Assembly: GCA_031283905.1 (NCBI GenBank)
Contig: JAITAW010000182.1
Span: 1-8,082 of the forward strand
Direction of reading: 5' to 3'
Source of the DNA: Treponema sp.
GTDB taxonomy: Bacteria > Spirochaetota > Spirochaetia > Treponematales > Breznakiellaceae
DNA: 8,082 nucleotides
Positions 1-6,120 of this stretch are shown here, one piece after another; within the stretch, counting starts at the first letter, position 1, and each line of letters starts with the position of its first letter. The position numbers and the translations under genes were made by a program. The notes beneath the pieces are model-generated. The model saw only the letters and a program-made list of their open reading frames with translations. It ran no database searches and was not told the origin of the DNA.

Positions 1-1
1 C

Positions 2-403
2 ATCATCATTGCGACCGGCAGCCTGCCCATTCACGGCAGGAATACGGCGTCTCTTATTCAGCCGTGCATCTTTCCCAAAATCTGGGATACGGACATGAAC
101 CTCATTTATGAGCGGAGCATGACCGACCCGGACAAGAATAACGGCGGTATCGTAAAATACGTACCGGAGGAAGCCGTATTCCGTCCCACTCCATCCGGTA
201 TGGACGAGGACTTGGAAGCTTTTGTCGGCAAAAACCCCCTGCGCATTATAGCGCGAGGTGTTTTCGGGGTGAATCCTACTGATCCGATAATTGACAGGAA
301 CGACGCGCTTCTTATCCTCTCCTCTGATGAAAACGCGGATATTCTCCGCCAGGCGCGTGTTGTTTTTGTACTCGATCCGGCCGTCCTCAACGCTTCCTTG
401 TAG
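2..403 (+). CDS. C-terminal part of an unrecognised protein (5' end outside the window)
   Basis: An open frame enters from the left edge and runs 133 codons to TAG at 401-403. The coding frame is already open at base 2, so the internal ATG at 95 is probably not the start. The visible protein begins IIIATGSLPIHG, contains the stretch FPKIWDTDMNLIYERSM, and near its end has NPLRIIARGVFGVNPTDPII and ALLILSS. Hydrophobic strands alternate with polar loops; there are no cysteine clusters, coiled coil or obvious membrane span, so this part looks like a soluble globular domain. I do not recognise the family and assign no function. The gene converges on rnpB with only about 30 bases between. An overlapping frame on the other strand (106-447) looks like a shadow because its composition is arginine/serine-rich and unstructured. 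That the frame is coding is fairly sure; its identity is open. Confidence 0.7.
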   Translation: MIIATGSLPIHGRNTASLIQPCIFPKIWDTDMNLIYERSMTDPDKNNGGIVKYVPEEAVFRPTPSGMDEDLEAFVGKNPLRIIARGVFGVNPTDPIIDRNDALLILSSDENADILRQARVVFVLDPAVLNASL

Positions 404-435
404 GTCGCGTTTGGAACGGCATTTAAACATAAAAA

Positions 436-865
436 ACGGTAAATCATAAGCCGAGTTCTGTTAGTACCGGCGAACCGGTATTACACCGCCATCTATCTGG
501 CATCACCCTTGCGAATGATCTCCAGCAGTCTACCCGCGTTTAACGGACGGGCAATCCGCATATCCGTCTATAACAAGCGTTTAGACGGATATGTACGCTG
601 TTTGACTTTGCTCCTAATGAGGCTTGCCTTGCCGGAACCGTTGCCGGTTCCGCGGTGCGCTCTTACCGCGCCATTTCACCCTTACCGGTCGCTTCCTGCG
701 CTGGAAGCGACCGGCGGTTTACTTTCTGTTGCGCTGTCTGTTAGGGCGCGTATTTGTACGCGCCTTGCCCGGGTGTTGCCCGGCATCATGCCCTGCGGAG
801 CCCGGACTTTCCTCGATGCTGGAAACGTTGCTACGTCTCTGCGCCGCGGCGGTCTGATTTACCGT
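436..865 (-). ncRNA. rnpB: RNase P RNA, bacterial class A
   Basis: This is the catalytic RNA that removes the 5' leader from precursor tRNAs, acting with the small protein RnpA. On the minus strand the hallmark segments occur in order: GAGGAAAGTCCGGGCTCC (797-814), the core around GGGTGAAATGGCGCGG with GTAAGAGCGCACCG (653-681), and the 3' ACAGAACTCGGCTTA (447-461). The ends are fixed by the P1 helix: 855-865 pairs without mismatch with 436-446 over 11 bp. Clear internal helices include the 12-bp hairpin at about 688-717, an 11-bp stem at about 559-591, and a UUCG-loop hairpin at 465-480. A run of six U residues follows the 3' strand of P1 (431-436), a likely termination or processing end. The RNA lies about 30 bases downstream of the zinc-ribbon gene on the same strand, so it may be read both from its own promoter and from the dnaG operon. 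The length of about 430 nt is normal to slightly long for class A. Confidence 0.95.
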
Positions 866-870
866 ATATG

Positions 871-876
871 AGCATA
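871..876 (-). promoter_or_regulatory. possible -10 element of rnpB
   Basis: TATGCT on the minus strand lies 6 bases upstream of the rnpB 5' end inferred from P1 pairing, the right distance for a sigma70 -10 box. The matching -35 is poor: the hexamer at 17-base spacing is AATAAA, while the better TTGACG at 900-905 is 23 bases away. RNase P RNA may therefore also depend on read-through from the upstream genes. Confidence 0.3.
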
Positions 877-894
877 TTTTCCTTCATTTTTAAT

Positions 895-1752
895 TTATTC
901 GTCAAAATCCATGCTTACCTTTTCTTCCTCTTCTTCTTCCTCTTCTTCATCTTCATCTTCATCCAATCCTTCGAGATCGGCGAGAGTGCTGGCCGTATCG
1001 CCGTTGAAGTAATCCTCCTCCTCAATGGACTGATCGGATTCTTCATAGAAAAGAATGCGCGAACAATACGGACAGAAAAGAATTTCCTCACCCTTATGAA
1101 CCCGGTTGGCAAACTGGGCGGGCAGTATCATATAGCAGCCGGTACACACGCCGCCCTTGATGGCAACAATACCTTTTCCCATCTTGTGCCTGATGATACG
1201 GTCGAACTTGAAGATCATTTCCTCGTCAAGTCCGGAAGATATTTCTTTTTCCTGCGCCTCAAGTTCAACCAGCATGGATTTTTTCGCGGACAAATCTTCA
1301 TCAATGCGCTTCCTGCGCTCCGACAACTCCGCTTCCTGCAATTCAATGAGGCCGGTGATCCGTTTGATCTCCTCATTCAGATCAGAAAGAACACGTTCCT
1401 CCCGCTGTACATCCTTGCGGTATTGTTGCTCTTTTTCCGCGGAATCCCGCCGTTCCTTATCCAAGATTTCGTATTCCCGCATGTTGAACGTCTCGGCGGA
1501 CCCGATATTTCTTTCCGCTCGTTCGCGCGAACTTTCCGCCTCAAAAAGCAGGTTGCGGAATTCGCCTGCCGTAGCCCTTGTCTTTTCATATTCTTGATTT
1601 TCTTCAATAAAATTCCTTTTGTAGCGGGACAAAACCTCTTCCTGATCGGTCAAAATTTTAGGACTTTCTTCAATCTCTTGTTCCAACTCGATCTTTTTTG
1701 ACAATATATCCTGCAAACTGCGCAGTTTGTCAAAAACCTCATCCATTGCCAT
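895..1752 (-). CDS. coiled-coil / C4 zinc-ribbon protein with an acidic tail
   Basis: The protein has 285 residues. Residues 5-185 are almost continuous charged heptads (Glu/Lys/Arg-rich), a long antiparallel coiled coil. A C4 zinc ribbon follows, with C203-x2-C206 (GVCTGCYMILP) and C227-x2-C230 (FCPYCSRILFY). The tail at 243-285 is extremely acidic, with an unbroken run of glutamates near 269-277. This architecture matches the widespread bacterial C4-type zinc-ribbon family (DUF164), members of which have been linked to nucleic acid binding and to ribosome or replication-related roles; the role here is inferred only. The start ATG at 1750-1752 is preceded by GAGGAG at good spacing, which favours it over the ATG two codons later. 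The gene follows rpoD by 12 bases and so is very probably co-transcribed with it. The acidic tail is encoded by a GAA/GAG-type trinucleotide tract (about 919-962 on the + strand). Confidence 0.85.
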   Translation of the reverse strand: MAMDEVFDKLRSLQDILSKKIELEQEIEESPKILTDQEEVLSRYKRNFIEENQEYEKTRATAGEFRNLLFEAESSRERAERNIGSAETFNMREYEILDKERRDSAEKEQQYRKDVQREERVLSDLNEEIKRITGLIELQEAELSERRKRIDEDLSAKKSMLVELEAQEKEISSGLDEEMIFKFDRIIRHKMGKGIVAIKGGVCTGCYMILPAQFANRVHKGEEILFCPYCSRILFYEESDQSIEEEDYFNGDTASTLADLEGLDEDEDEEEEEEEEEKVSMDFDE

Positions 1753-1764
1753 GTTTTTCTCCTC

Positions 1765-3525
1765 TTAATTTAAATGATCCAAATAATCTTTGATCTTATT
1801 GCTCAAGCGCGGATTCCTGAGCCTTCTCAGCGCCTTCGCTTCAATCTGACGAATACGCTCTCGGGTGACGTTGAAGCAGAGGCCTACTTCCTCAAGCGTC
1901 AAAGAATACCCATCGCCGAAACCAAAGCGCATCTCAAGCACCTCGCGCTCGCGGCGCGGCAAGGTGTTGAGCACCTCGGCGAGGTTTTCCTGCAACAGCA
2001 CAAACGCCGTACAGTTCGCGGGATTCTCCACATCCTTGTCCTCAATGAAGTCGCCCAAAAGTGAATCCTCTTCCTCGCCGATGGGCGTTTCAAGGGAAAT
2101 CGGTTCGCGGGCGACATTTTTCACGCTTTTCACTTTTTGGTTCGTCCACCCGAGCTTTTCAGCGATCTCGTCATCAGACGGCTCTCTGCCCAGCACCTGC
2201 ATAAGCTGCCGGGATTCGCGCACCACCTTGTTGATCTGCTCAATCATGTGAACCGGTACGCGGATCGTACGCGCCTGATCTGAAATGGAGCGGGTTATCG
2301 CCTGACGTATCCACCACGTTGCGTAGGTGGAGAACTTGAAGCCTTTCTGATATTCAAATTTTTCAACCGCCTTGATAAGCCCTATGTTGCCTTCTTGCAC
2401 CAGATCGAAAAATTGCAATCCTCGGTTCGTGTACTTTTTGGCAATGGATACCACAAGCCGCAAATTTGCCTTGATGAGCTTGTCCTTGGCGTTTTTCAGC
2501 ATAATACGTCCCCGGTTGATTTCCTTTGCCATAGCGTTGATGTTCTCAATAGCTTCCTCAAACTCGGCTTTCATCTGGAGCAATTTCTTTTCCGTAAGCT
2601 GAATCAGTCGTATATTCTCCTTGATATCGTCCGCTGAAAACCCGATACTCTCTTCAATGCGCTCTCGCTGTTCTCGTACCGCAAGCCCTCTGCTCAAGTT
2701 GCGCAATTCCCGTATGGAACCAACATGCAGATATTTTTCGAGCCGTTCCTGCTCTTTCTTGTAGCGTTTGATCTTTTTGGAAGCAAGAATGAATTTCTCG
2801 GAAAAACTCAAGATTTCTTCAGGATGAATTTCTGCTTTCTCAATAACCGACATGATCTTAACTCGGAGGGCGGCAATATCTTTGTCTTCAAAAAGGTTAC
2901 CGCCCCGGCTTATGACGCGCCGCTTCATCTCTACATAGGCCTTTATATCAGGAAAAATGGCTTTGAGCGTTTCTTTGTAGAACTGATTAAGCCTACGGTG
3001 TTCGCTTTGGTGTTCGGTTATCTCCTTCTTGGAAAGATTCATCTCCTTAAAATCTTTCCTCGTAAAAGCTTTTTCGCCGATCTGGTAAAATTCGCTTATG
3101 ATGAGACCGGATTTCTTGACCACGCTTTGGATAATATTTTTTCCATCTTCCATCTGCTTGGAAAGCTCAATTTCCTGCTCTGCGGTTAAAAGGGTTTCCC
3201 TCCCGATTTCCCGTAAATACAGCTTCACCGGATCATCAACGGAGGTCTCTTTGCCGATCGTTACCATTCGCTTCTTTTCGGGATTCTGAACTTTCTCTGT
3301 TTCTTCCCCGATCTCATCATCGGTCAAGATGTCTTCTTCAATAACAAGCTGTACGTTGTTCTTTTGAAGAAGCGCCCATACCTCTTCGATCTTATCGGTG
3401 TTAGTGATATGCTCTGGCAAATAATCAGAAAGCTCCTCGTACGAAAGAACCCTCTTTTCTTTTGCGTATTCAATCAACTTAATGATTGCGGGATCAAGCG
3501 CTACATCTTCTCTTGTTTCCGTCAT
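1765..3525 (-). CDS. rpoD: RNA polymerase primary sigma factor (sigma70/RpoD)
   Basis: The housekeeping sigma factor directs core RNA polymerase to -10/-35 promoters. Its 586 residues show region 1.1 at about 11-65, region 1.2 at about 98-128 (DDPVKLYLREIG), and a long charged non-conserved insert at about 130-335. Region 2 is at about 346-425, with NLRLVVSIAKKYTNRGL, the core-binding FFDLVQEGNIGLIKAVEKF, and the -10-reading segment YATWWIRQAITRSI. Region 3 is at about 426-505 and region 4 at about 518-586, with the -35-reading helix-turn-helix TLEEVGLCFNVTRERIRQIE. All essential parts are present, so it should be functional. The start ATG shares bases with the dnaG stop in an ATGA overlap (3522-3525), and a GGAAAG-type ribosome site lies inside the end of dnaG, which implies translational coupling. 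Length and insert are in the range of spirochaete RpoD proteins. Confidence 0.97.
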   Translation of the reverse strand: MTETREDVALDPAIIKLIEYAKEKRVLSYEELSDYLPEHITNTDKIEEVWALLQKNNVQLVIEEDILTDDEIGEETEKVQNPEKKRMVTIGKETSVDDPVKLYLREIGRETLLTAEQEIELSKQMEDGKNIIQSVVKKSGLIISEFYQIGEKAFTRKDFKEMNLSKKEITEHQSEHRRLNQFYKETLKAIFPDIKAYVEMKRRVISRGGNLFEDKDIAALRVKIMSVIEKAEIHPEEILSFSEKFILASKKIKRYKKEQERLEKYLHVGSIRELRNLSRGLAVREQRERIEESIGFSADDIKENIRLIQLTEKKLLQMKAEFEEAIENINAMAKEINRGRIMLKNAKDKLIKANLRLVVSIAKKYTNRGLQFFDLVQEGNIGLIKAVEKFEYQKGFKFSTYATWWIRQAITRSISDQARTIRVPVHMIEQINKVVRESRQLMQVLGREPSDDEIAEKLGWTNQKVKSVKNVAREPISLETPIGEEEDSLLGDFIEDKDVENPANCTAFVLLQENLAEVLNTLPRREREVLEMRFGFGDGYSLTLEEVGLCFNVTRERIRQIEAKALRRLRNPRLSNKIKDYLDHLN

Positions 3526-5414
3526 TCTTTACTTTCCTTTAGTTTACGCAATTCGGCGTCAATATGCATTTTCTCAAGGAGCAGTTCATCATCACGCATC
3601 GCTGAACGGTACGTGTTTTCATCTTTGTTCTGATTGCTTTCGATGAGACGGATCTCCGTCACAATTTTAGCCGATCTGCGTTCAATCCGTTTCTGTTTAA
3701 TCCTTTTTATGCCGTCAGAGATGAGTTGTTCTGGATTCGATGAAAATTCCATCGTAACGCCTCGTTCAACAATAAATTTCCGCGCGTTCTCTGAACTTAT
3801 GCGCGGCAAAAGGGCGTCTAAGCCTGTTTCATCGCGAACAAAACATTCTTCTAATGCGATAAAAATATCCTTTGCGGCGGGGTCTTCGATCTCCTCTATC
3901 GAGAGCCGCGCCCGGAATTGGGAATAGAGATCATCGTTTACCGCCACCACCGCGAGTAAAAAAAGCTCCTCATTCATTCGTAGGGGGAGGTTGTGAGGAC
4001 GTTGATCTTGGGAAGTTCCCGTTCCAGGATGACGCGAAACAATATTTGTCCGCCTGTTATTATAATCGTTCCTCACCGCTTCACGATCCACACGCAGAGC
4101 ATCGGCAAGCTGCCCCAGCGCGGCATCTCGAACAACCTCTGAATCCAGCGTCTCCAGATATGGAAAAACAAACGCCGCCGCTCTGAATTTTCCTTCAGAA
4201 GCATTTATATTGTAGAGTCCTTTGCTACGGGCAATAAGATAATCCAAATCAAGTATAACACTTTTCACACAATTTTTCAACACTTCTTTTCCGAATTCTT
4301 TCAAAATATCGGCAGGATCCTTCATATTGATAACTTTTTTCAAGGCGCCATCGGATACATCATCGTGGCTCTGTCCGGCTTGCGCCGCAGACTGCGCCGT
4401 TTCGTCCGGCATTACAATGTAAGCGATAAGGCCGTTCCGCCTACAGGTGAGAATCGCCTTTATGGCTGCGGTCTGCCCCGCATTGTCCGAATCAAAGATA
4501 AGATTGACGCGCTCTGCGAACCGGCGGAGGAGACGCGCCTGCTCATCGGTAAACGCGGTACCGAGCGGCGCCACAGTGTTGGTCACGCCCGCTTGGTGGA
4601 GCGCTATCACGTCCATGTAGCCTTCCGCTATATAGGCTTCCTTTGTCTTTTTTATTTCGGGAAGAGCCGCATCCACGGCAAAGAGGGTCTGCCCTTTTTT
4701 ATAGAGAGCGGATTCCGAAGTGTTGAGGTACTTCGGCCCGTCCCCGGAAAGAAGCCTTCCGCCGAAAGCTATCGTACGTCCCTGTCGGTCGTTTATGGGA
4801 AAGATGAGCCTATCGGCGAAAAAGCTCATTCGGAGGTGTTTCCGCGAAAAGAGAACGGAAACCGCAAGAAATTCTTCGGAATACCCCTTTTTGGAGAGGA
4901 ATTTGAACAACCACTCCCTGTCAGCAGGCGCGTAACCCAGCTTGAATTTTTCCACCATTTCATATGAAATGCCCCGGGACAGCACATAGGTCAGGGCGGA
5001 TTTCCCTTGAGGCATTTTGGCAAGCAGATAGTGAAAGCTACCTGCGACACGGGAGTACAAATCGAAAAGAGCTTCGATTTTAGCCGCGTTTTTATCGGTT
5101 TCAGCATTGCCGCCGTCCTCGTGCTGGAGCGCCACGCCAAAACGTTTGGCTAGGCGTTCTATCGCTTCAGGAAAGGTGAGCTTATCCATCTCCATGATGA
5201 AATTCAGCACGGTGCCGCCCTTGCCGCACCCGAAGCAATGGTACAGCTTGAGATCGGGATTCACTGAAAAGGACGGTGTTTTTTCGTTATGAAAGGGACA
5301 GAGACCCATGAAACGTCCGTTCCGGTTTTCAAGGCGCACATAATCACCCATAACTGCCACGGCGTCCATCTTGTCAATGACTTCCTGTATGGAACTTTGC
5401 GTTATAAACGGCAT
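3522..5414 (-). CDS. dnaG: DNA primase
   Basis: DnaG synthesises RNA primers for lagging-strand DNA replication and works with the replicative helicase DnaB. The protein has 630 residues. The N-terminal CHC2 zinc finger is C39-x2-H42 with C60-x2-C63 (LCPFHNEKTPSFSV, HCFGCGKGG). The RNA-polymerase core spans about 110-420 and contains the TOPRIM domain, with the catalytic glutamate in AEGYMD (E264) and the metal-binding acidic pair in FDSDNAG (D308, D310). The helicase-binding C-terminal part spans about 470-630 and ends in a highly charged helix. Residues about 338-362 (QSAAQAGQSHDDVSDG and flanks) look like an extra hydrophilic loop before KDPADI, compared with the usual short linker. The start at 5412-5414 gives the standard N-terminus for the family, but no strong Shine-Dalgarno sequence precedes it. 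The gene overlaps rpoD by 4 bases and heads the operon. Confidence 0.97.
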   Translation of the reverse strand: MPFITQSSIQEVIDKMDAVAVMGDYVRLENRNGRFMGLCPFHNEKTPSFSVNPDLKLYHCFGCGKGGTVLNFIMEMDKLTFPEAIERLAKRFGVALQHEDGGNAETDKNAAKIEALFDLYSRVAGSFHYLLAKMPQGKSALTYVLSRGISYEMVEKFKLGYAPADREWLFKFLSKKGYSEEFLAVSVLFSRKHLRMSFFADRLIFPINDRQGRTIAFGGRLLSGDGPKYLNTSESALYKKGQTLFAVDAALPEIKKTKEAYIAEGYMDVIALHQAGVTNTVAPLGTAFTDEQARLLRRFAERVNLIFDSDNAGQTAAIKAILTCRRNGLIAYIVMPDETAQSAAQAGQSHDDVSDGALKKVINMKDPADILKEFGKEVLKNCVKSVILDLDYLIARSKGLYNINASEGKFRAAAFVFPYLETLDSEVVRDAALGQLADALRVDREAVRNDYNNRRTNIVSRHPGTGTSQDQRPHNLPLRMNEELFLLAVVAVNDDLYSQFRARLSIEEIEDPAAKDIFIALEECFVRDETGLDALLPRISSENARKFIVERGVTMEFSSNPEQLISDGIKRIKQKRIERRSAKIVTEIRLIESNQNKDENTYRSAMRDDELLLEKMHIDAELRKLKESKE

Positions 5415-5437
5415 TTTTGCGTATCATCAGAGCGGGC

Positions 5438-5502
5438 CCGTTTCAGTTTCTCAGGATCACCTTGCGGCTCATACCGTACGAAACCACGTTTTTATGAAAC
5501 GG
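5438..5502 (-). promoter_or_regulatory. structured leader of the dnaG operon (nested inverted repeats)
   Basis: The predicted dnaG transcript would begin near 5504 with CCGTTTCA (5495-5502). This is perfectly complementary to TGAAACGG at 5438-5445, closing about 49 bases. Directly inside, GTTTC (5480-5484) can pair with GAAAC (5446-5450). An 8-base palindrome CGGGCCCG (5433-5440) overlaps the downstream arm and offers an alternative fold. The dnaG start lies 19-24 bases further on. No known riboswitch or ribosomal-protein leader is recognised; a role in setting dnaG expression is inference. Confidence 0.4.
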
Positions 5503-5510
5503 ACTCATCT

Positions 5511-5540
5511 ATAATATACTTCTTTTTACGATTTTTGCAA
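5511..5540 (-). promoter_or_regulatory. sigma70-type promoter of dnaG-rpoD
   Basis: On the minus strand TTGCAA (5535-5540) and TATTAT (5511-5516) are separated by 18 bases. This predicts a start near 5504 and a leader of about 90 bases before dnaG. It is the best promoter-like pair upstream of the operon. The divergent + strand promoter lies about 150 bases away. Confidence 0.5.
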
Positions 5541-5633
5541 GAGACTAGAAGCGTGTAAGCTGGCAGAGAAAACAAAGTTGCGCTGTTTCGTTCGTATGGT
5601 TCCGTGTTGGAATTCAATATTCCGGTAGGCAAA

Positions 5634-5658
5634 CCCTAAAATGGATGCCCTTTAGGGC
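5634..5658 (+). repeat. overlapping small palindromes between the divergent promoters
   Basis: CCCTAAA (5634-5640) pairs with TTTAGGG (5651-5657). The same right-hand bases also form the perfect 12-base palindrome GCCCTTTAGGGC (5647-5658), so two mutually exclusive hairpins are possible. There is no U-tract on either side to make a terminator. The site lies in the otherwise featureless 5541-5691 stretch and could be an operator or a remnant end of a mobile element; neither is shown. Confidence 0.35.
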
Positions 5659-5691
5659 GCGGCATTAGTCCTCGCTTGCGAATAAATTAGT

Positions 5692-5719
5692 TTGACATTA
5701 CAACATATTGCTATATAAT
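5692..5719 (+). promoter_or_regulatory. perfect-consensus sigma70 promoter
   Basis: TTGACA (5692-5697) and TATAAT (5714-5719) are both exact consensus hexamers with a 16-base spacer, giving a predicted start near 5726. The flanks are AT-rich. Downstream there is only a broken small ORF (5754-5966) and then the decayed transporter gene. The promoter either drives a remnant, yields a short RNA, or once served a mobile element cargo gene. Confidence 0.7.
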
Positions 5720-5753
5720 CATTTTTACTTCTAATTACCGTGATGACGCGGAA

Positions 5754-5966
5754 ATGTTCAATTTGGCAAGTTCATTTCCGCTTGCGGAACAAGCTCAAAG
5801 AACGGATCAGCGGCTTAGTCGGCGCCATTGAAGGCGCGGAATTCAGCAAATCCATAGTGTGCTGGAAACGCTTAAACCGAAAATCGCCTTCTATGAAAAA
5901 ATCGCGGTCCTTAATTACAGCGGTACCGTTGATTTTGATCCTGAAAAAATTCTTTCAAGGATATAG
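5754..5966 (+). pseudogene. remnant of a small protein gene with an in-frame stop
   Basis: Reading from ATG at 5754 gives MFNLASSFPLAEQAQRTDQR and then a TGA at 5829-5831. The same frame continues beyond the stop with natural-looking sequence (IHSVLETLKPKIAFYEKIAV, then NYSGTVDFDPEKIL) to TAG at 5964-5966. The segment 'LKPKIAFYEK' resembles the linker found in phage antirepressor-type proteins (a 'KPKxxFYD' pattern), a weak likeness and not an assignment. An overlapping open frame at 5740-6018 has an implausible composition, rich in Arg/Ser and ending in a hydrophobic run. The ribosome site is weak. The stretch follows a perfect-consensus promoter by about 30 bases. It is probably a decayed or truncated gene; a short peptide of 25 codons is the alternative. 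Confidence 0.35.
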
Positions 5967-6044
5967 CGCCAGGGGTACAACTATTCTTTTATATTTATTT
6001 TGTCTATTTTTGCCATAAAAACTCACGCAATTTTGAAAGAAAAC

Positions 6045-6093
6045 TTGTAATATTAGGAAATACTTGATAACATTGTATTAAATTTTGTACATA
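6045..6093 (+). promoter_or_regulatory. candidate promoter(s) of the transporter gene
   Basis: The 5967-6120 stretch is AT-rich and holds no gene. Two overlapping sigma70-like pairs are visible: TTGTAA (6045-6050) with TAACAT (6068-6073), spacer 17, and TTGATA (6064-6069) with TACATA (6088-6093), spacer 18. Neither is strong, and AT-richness alone produces such matches. Confidence 0.25.
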
Positions 6094-6120
6094 TTTTTTA
6101 GAAAGCTCAGGAAGTTTATT

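Noticed and set aside
509..871. Open frames on the + strand within the RNase P RNA region
   Set aside because: The minus-strand RNA with conserved motifs and an 11-bp P1 helix explains the sequence; the translations are Arg/Leu/Pro-rich and unlike proteins.
754..1701. A 315-codon open frame on the + strand
   Set aside because: It lies antisense to the zinc-ribbon gene and rnpB. Its phenylalanine/isoleucine runs are the complement of the Glu/Lys codons, and the real gene on the minus strand has a ribosome site and zinc-ribbon motifs.
2725..3189. A 154-codon + strand open frame
   Set aside because: It is antisense to the rpoD insert region; its Phe/Leu richness is the complement of Glu/Lys codons.
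4365..4967. A 200-codon + strand open frame
   Set aside because: It is antisense to the conserved TOPRIM region of dnaG, with no ribosome site and atypical composition.
5740..6018. A 92-codon + strand frame after the consensus promoter
   Set aside because: Its composition is implausible, and another frame in the same stretch reads more like protein on both sides of a stop.
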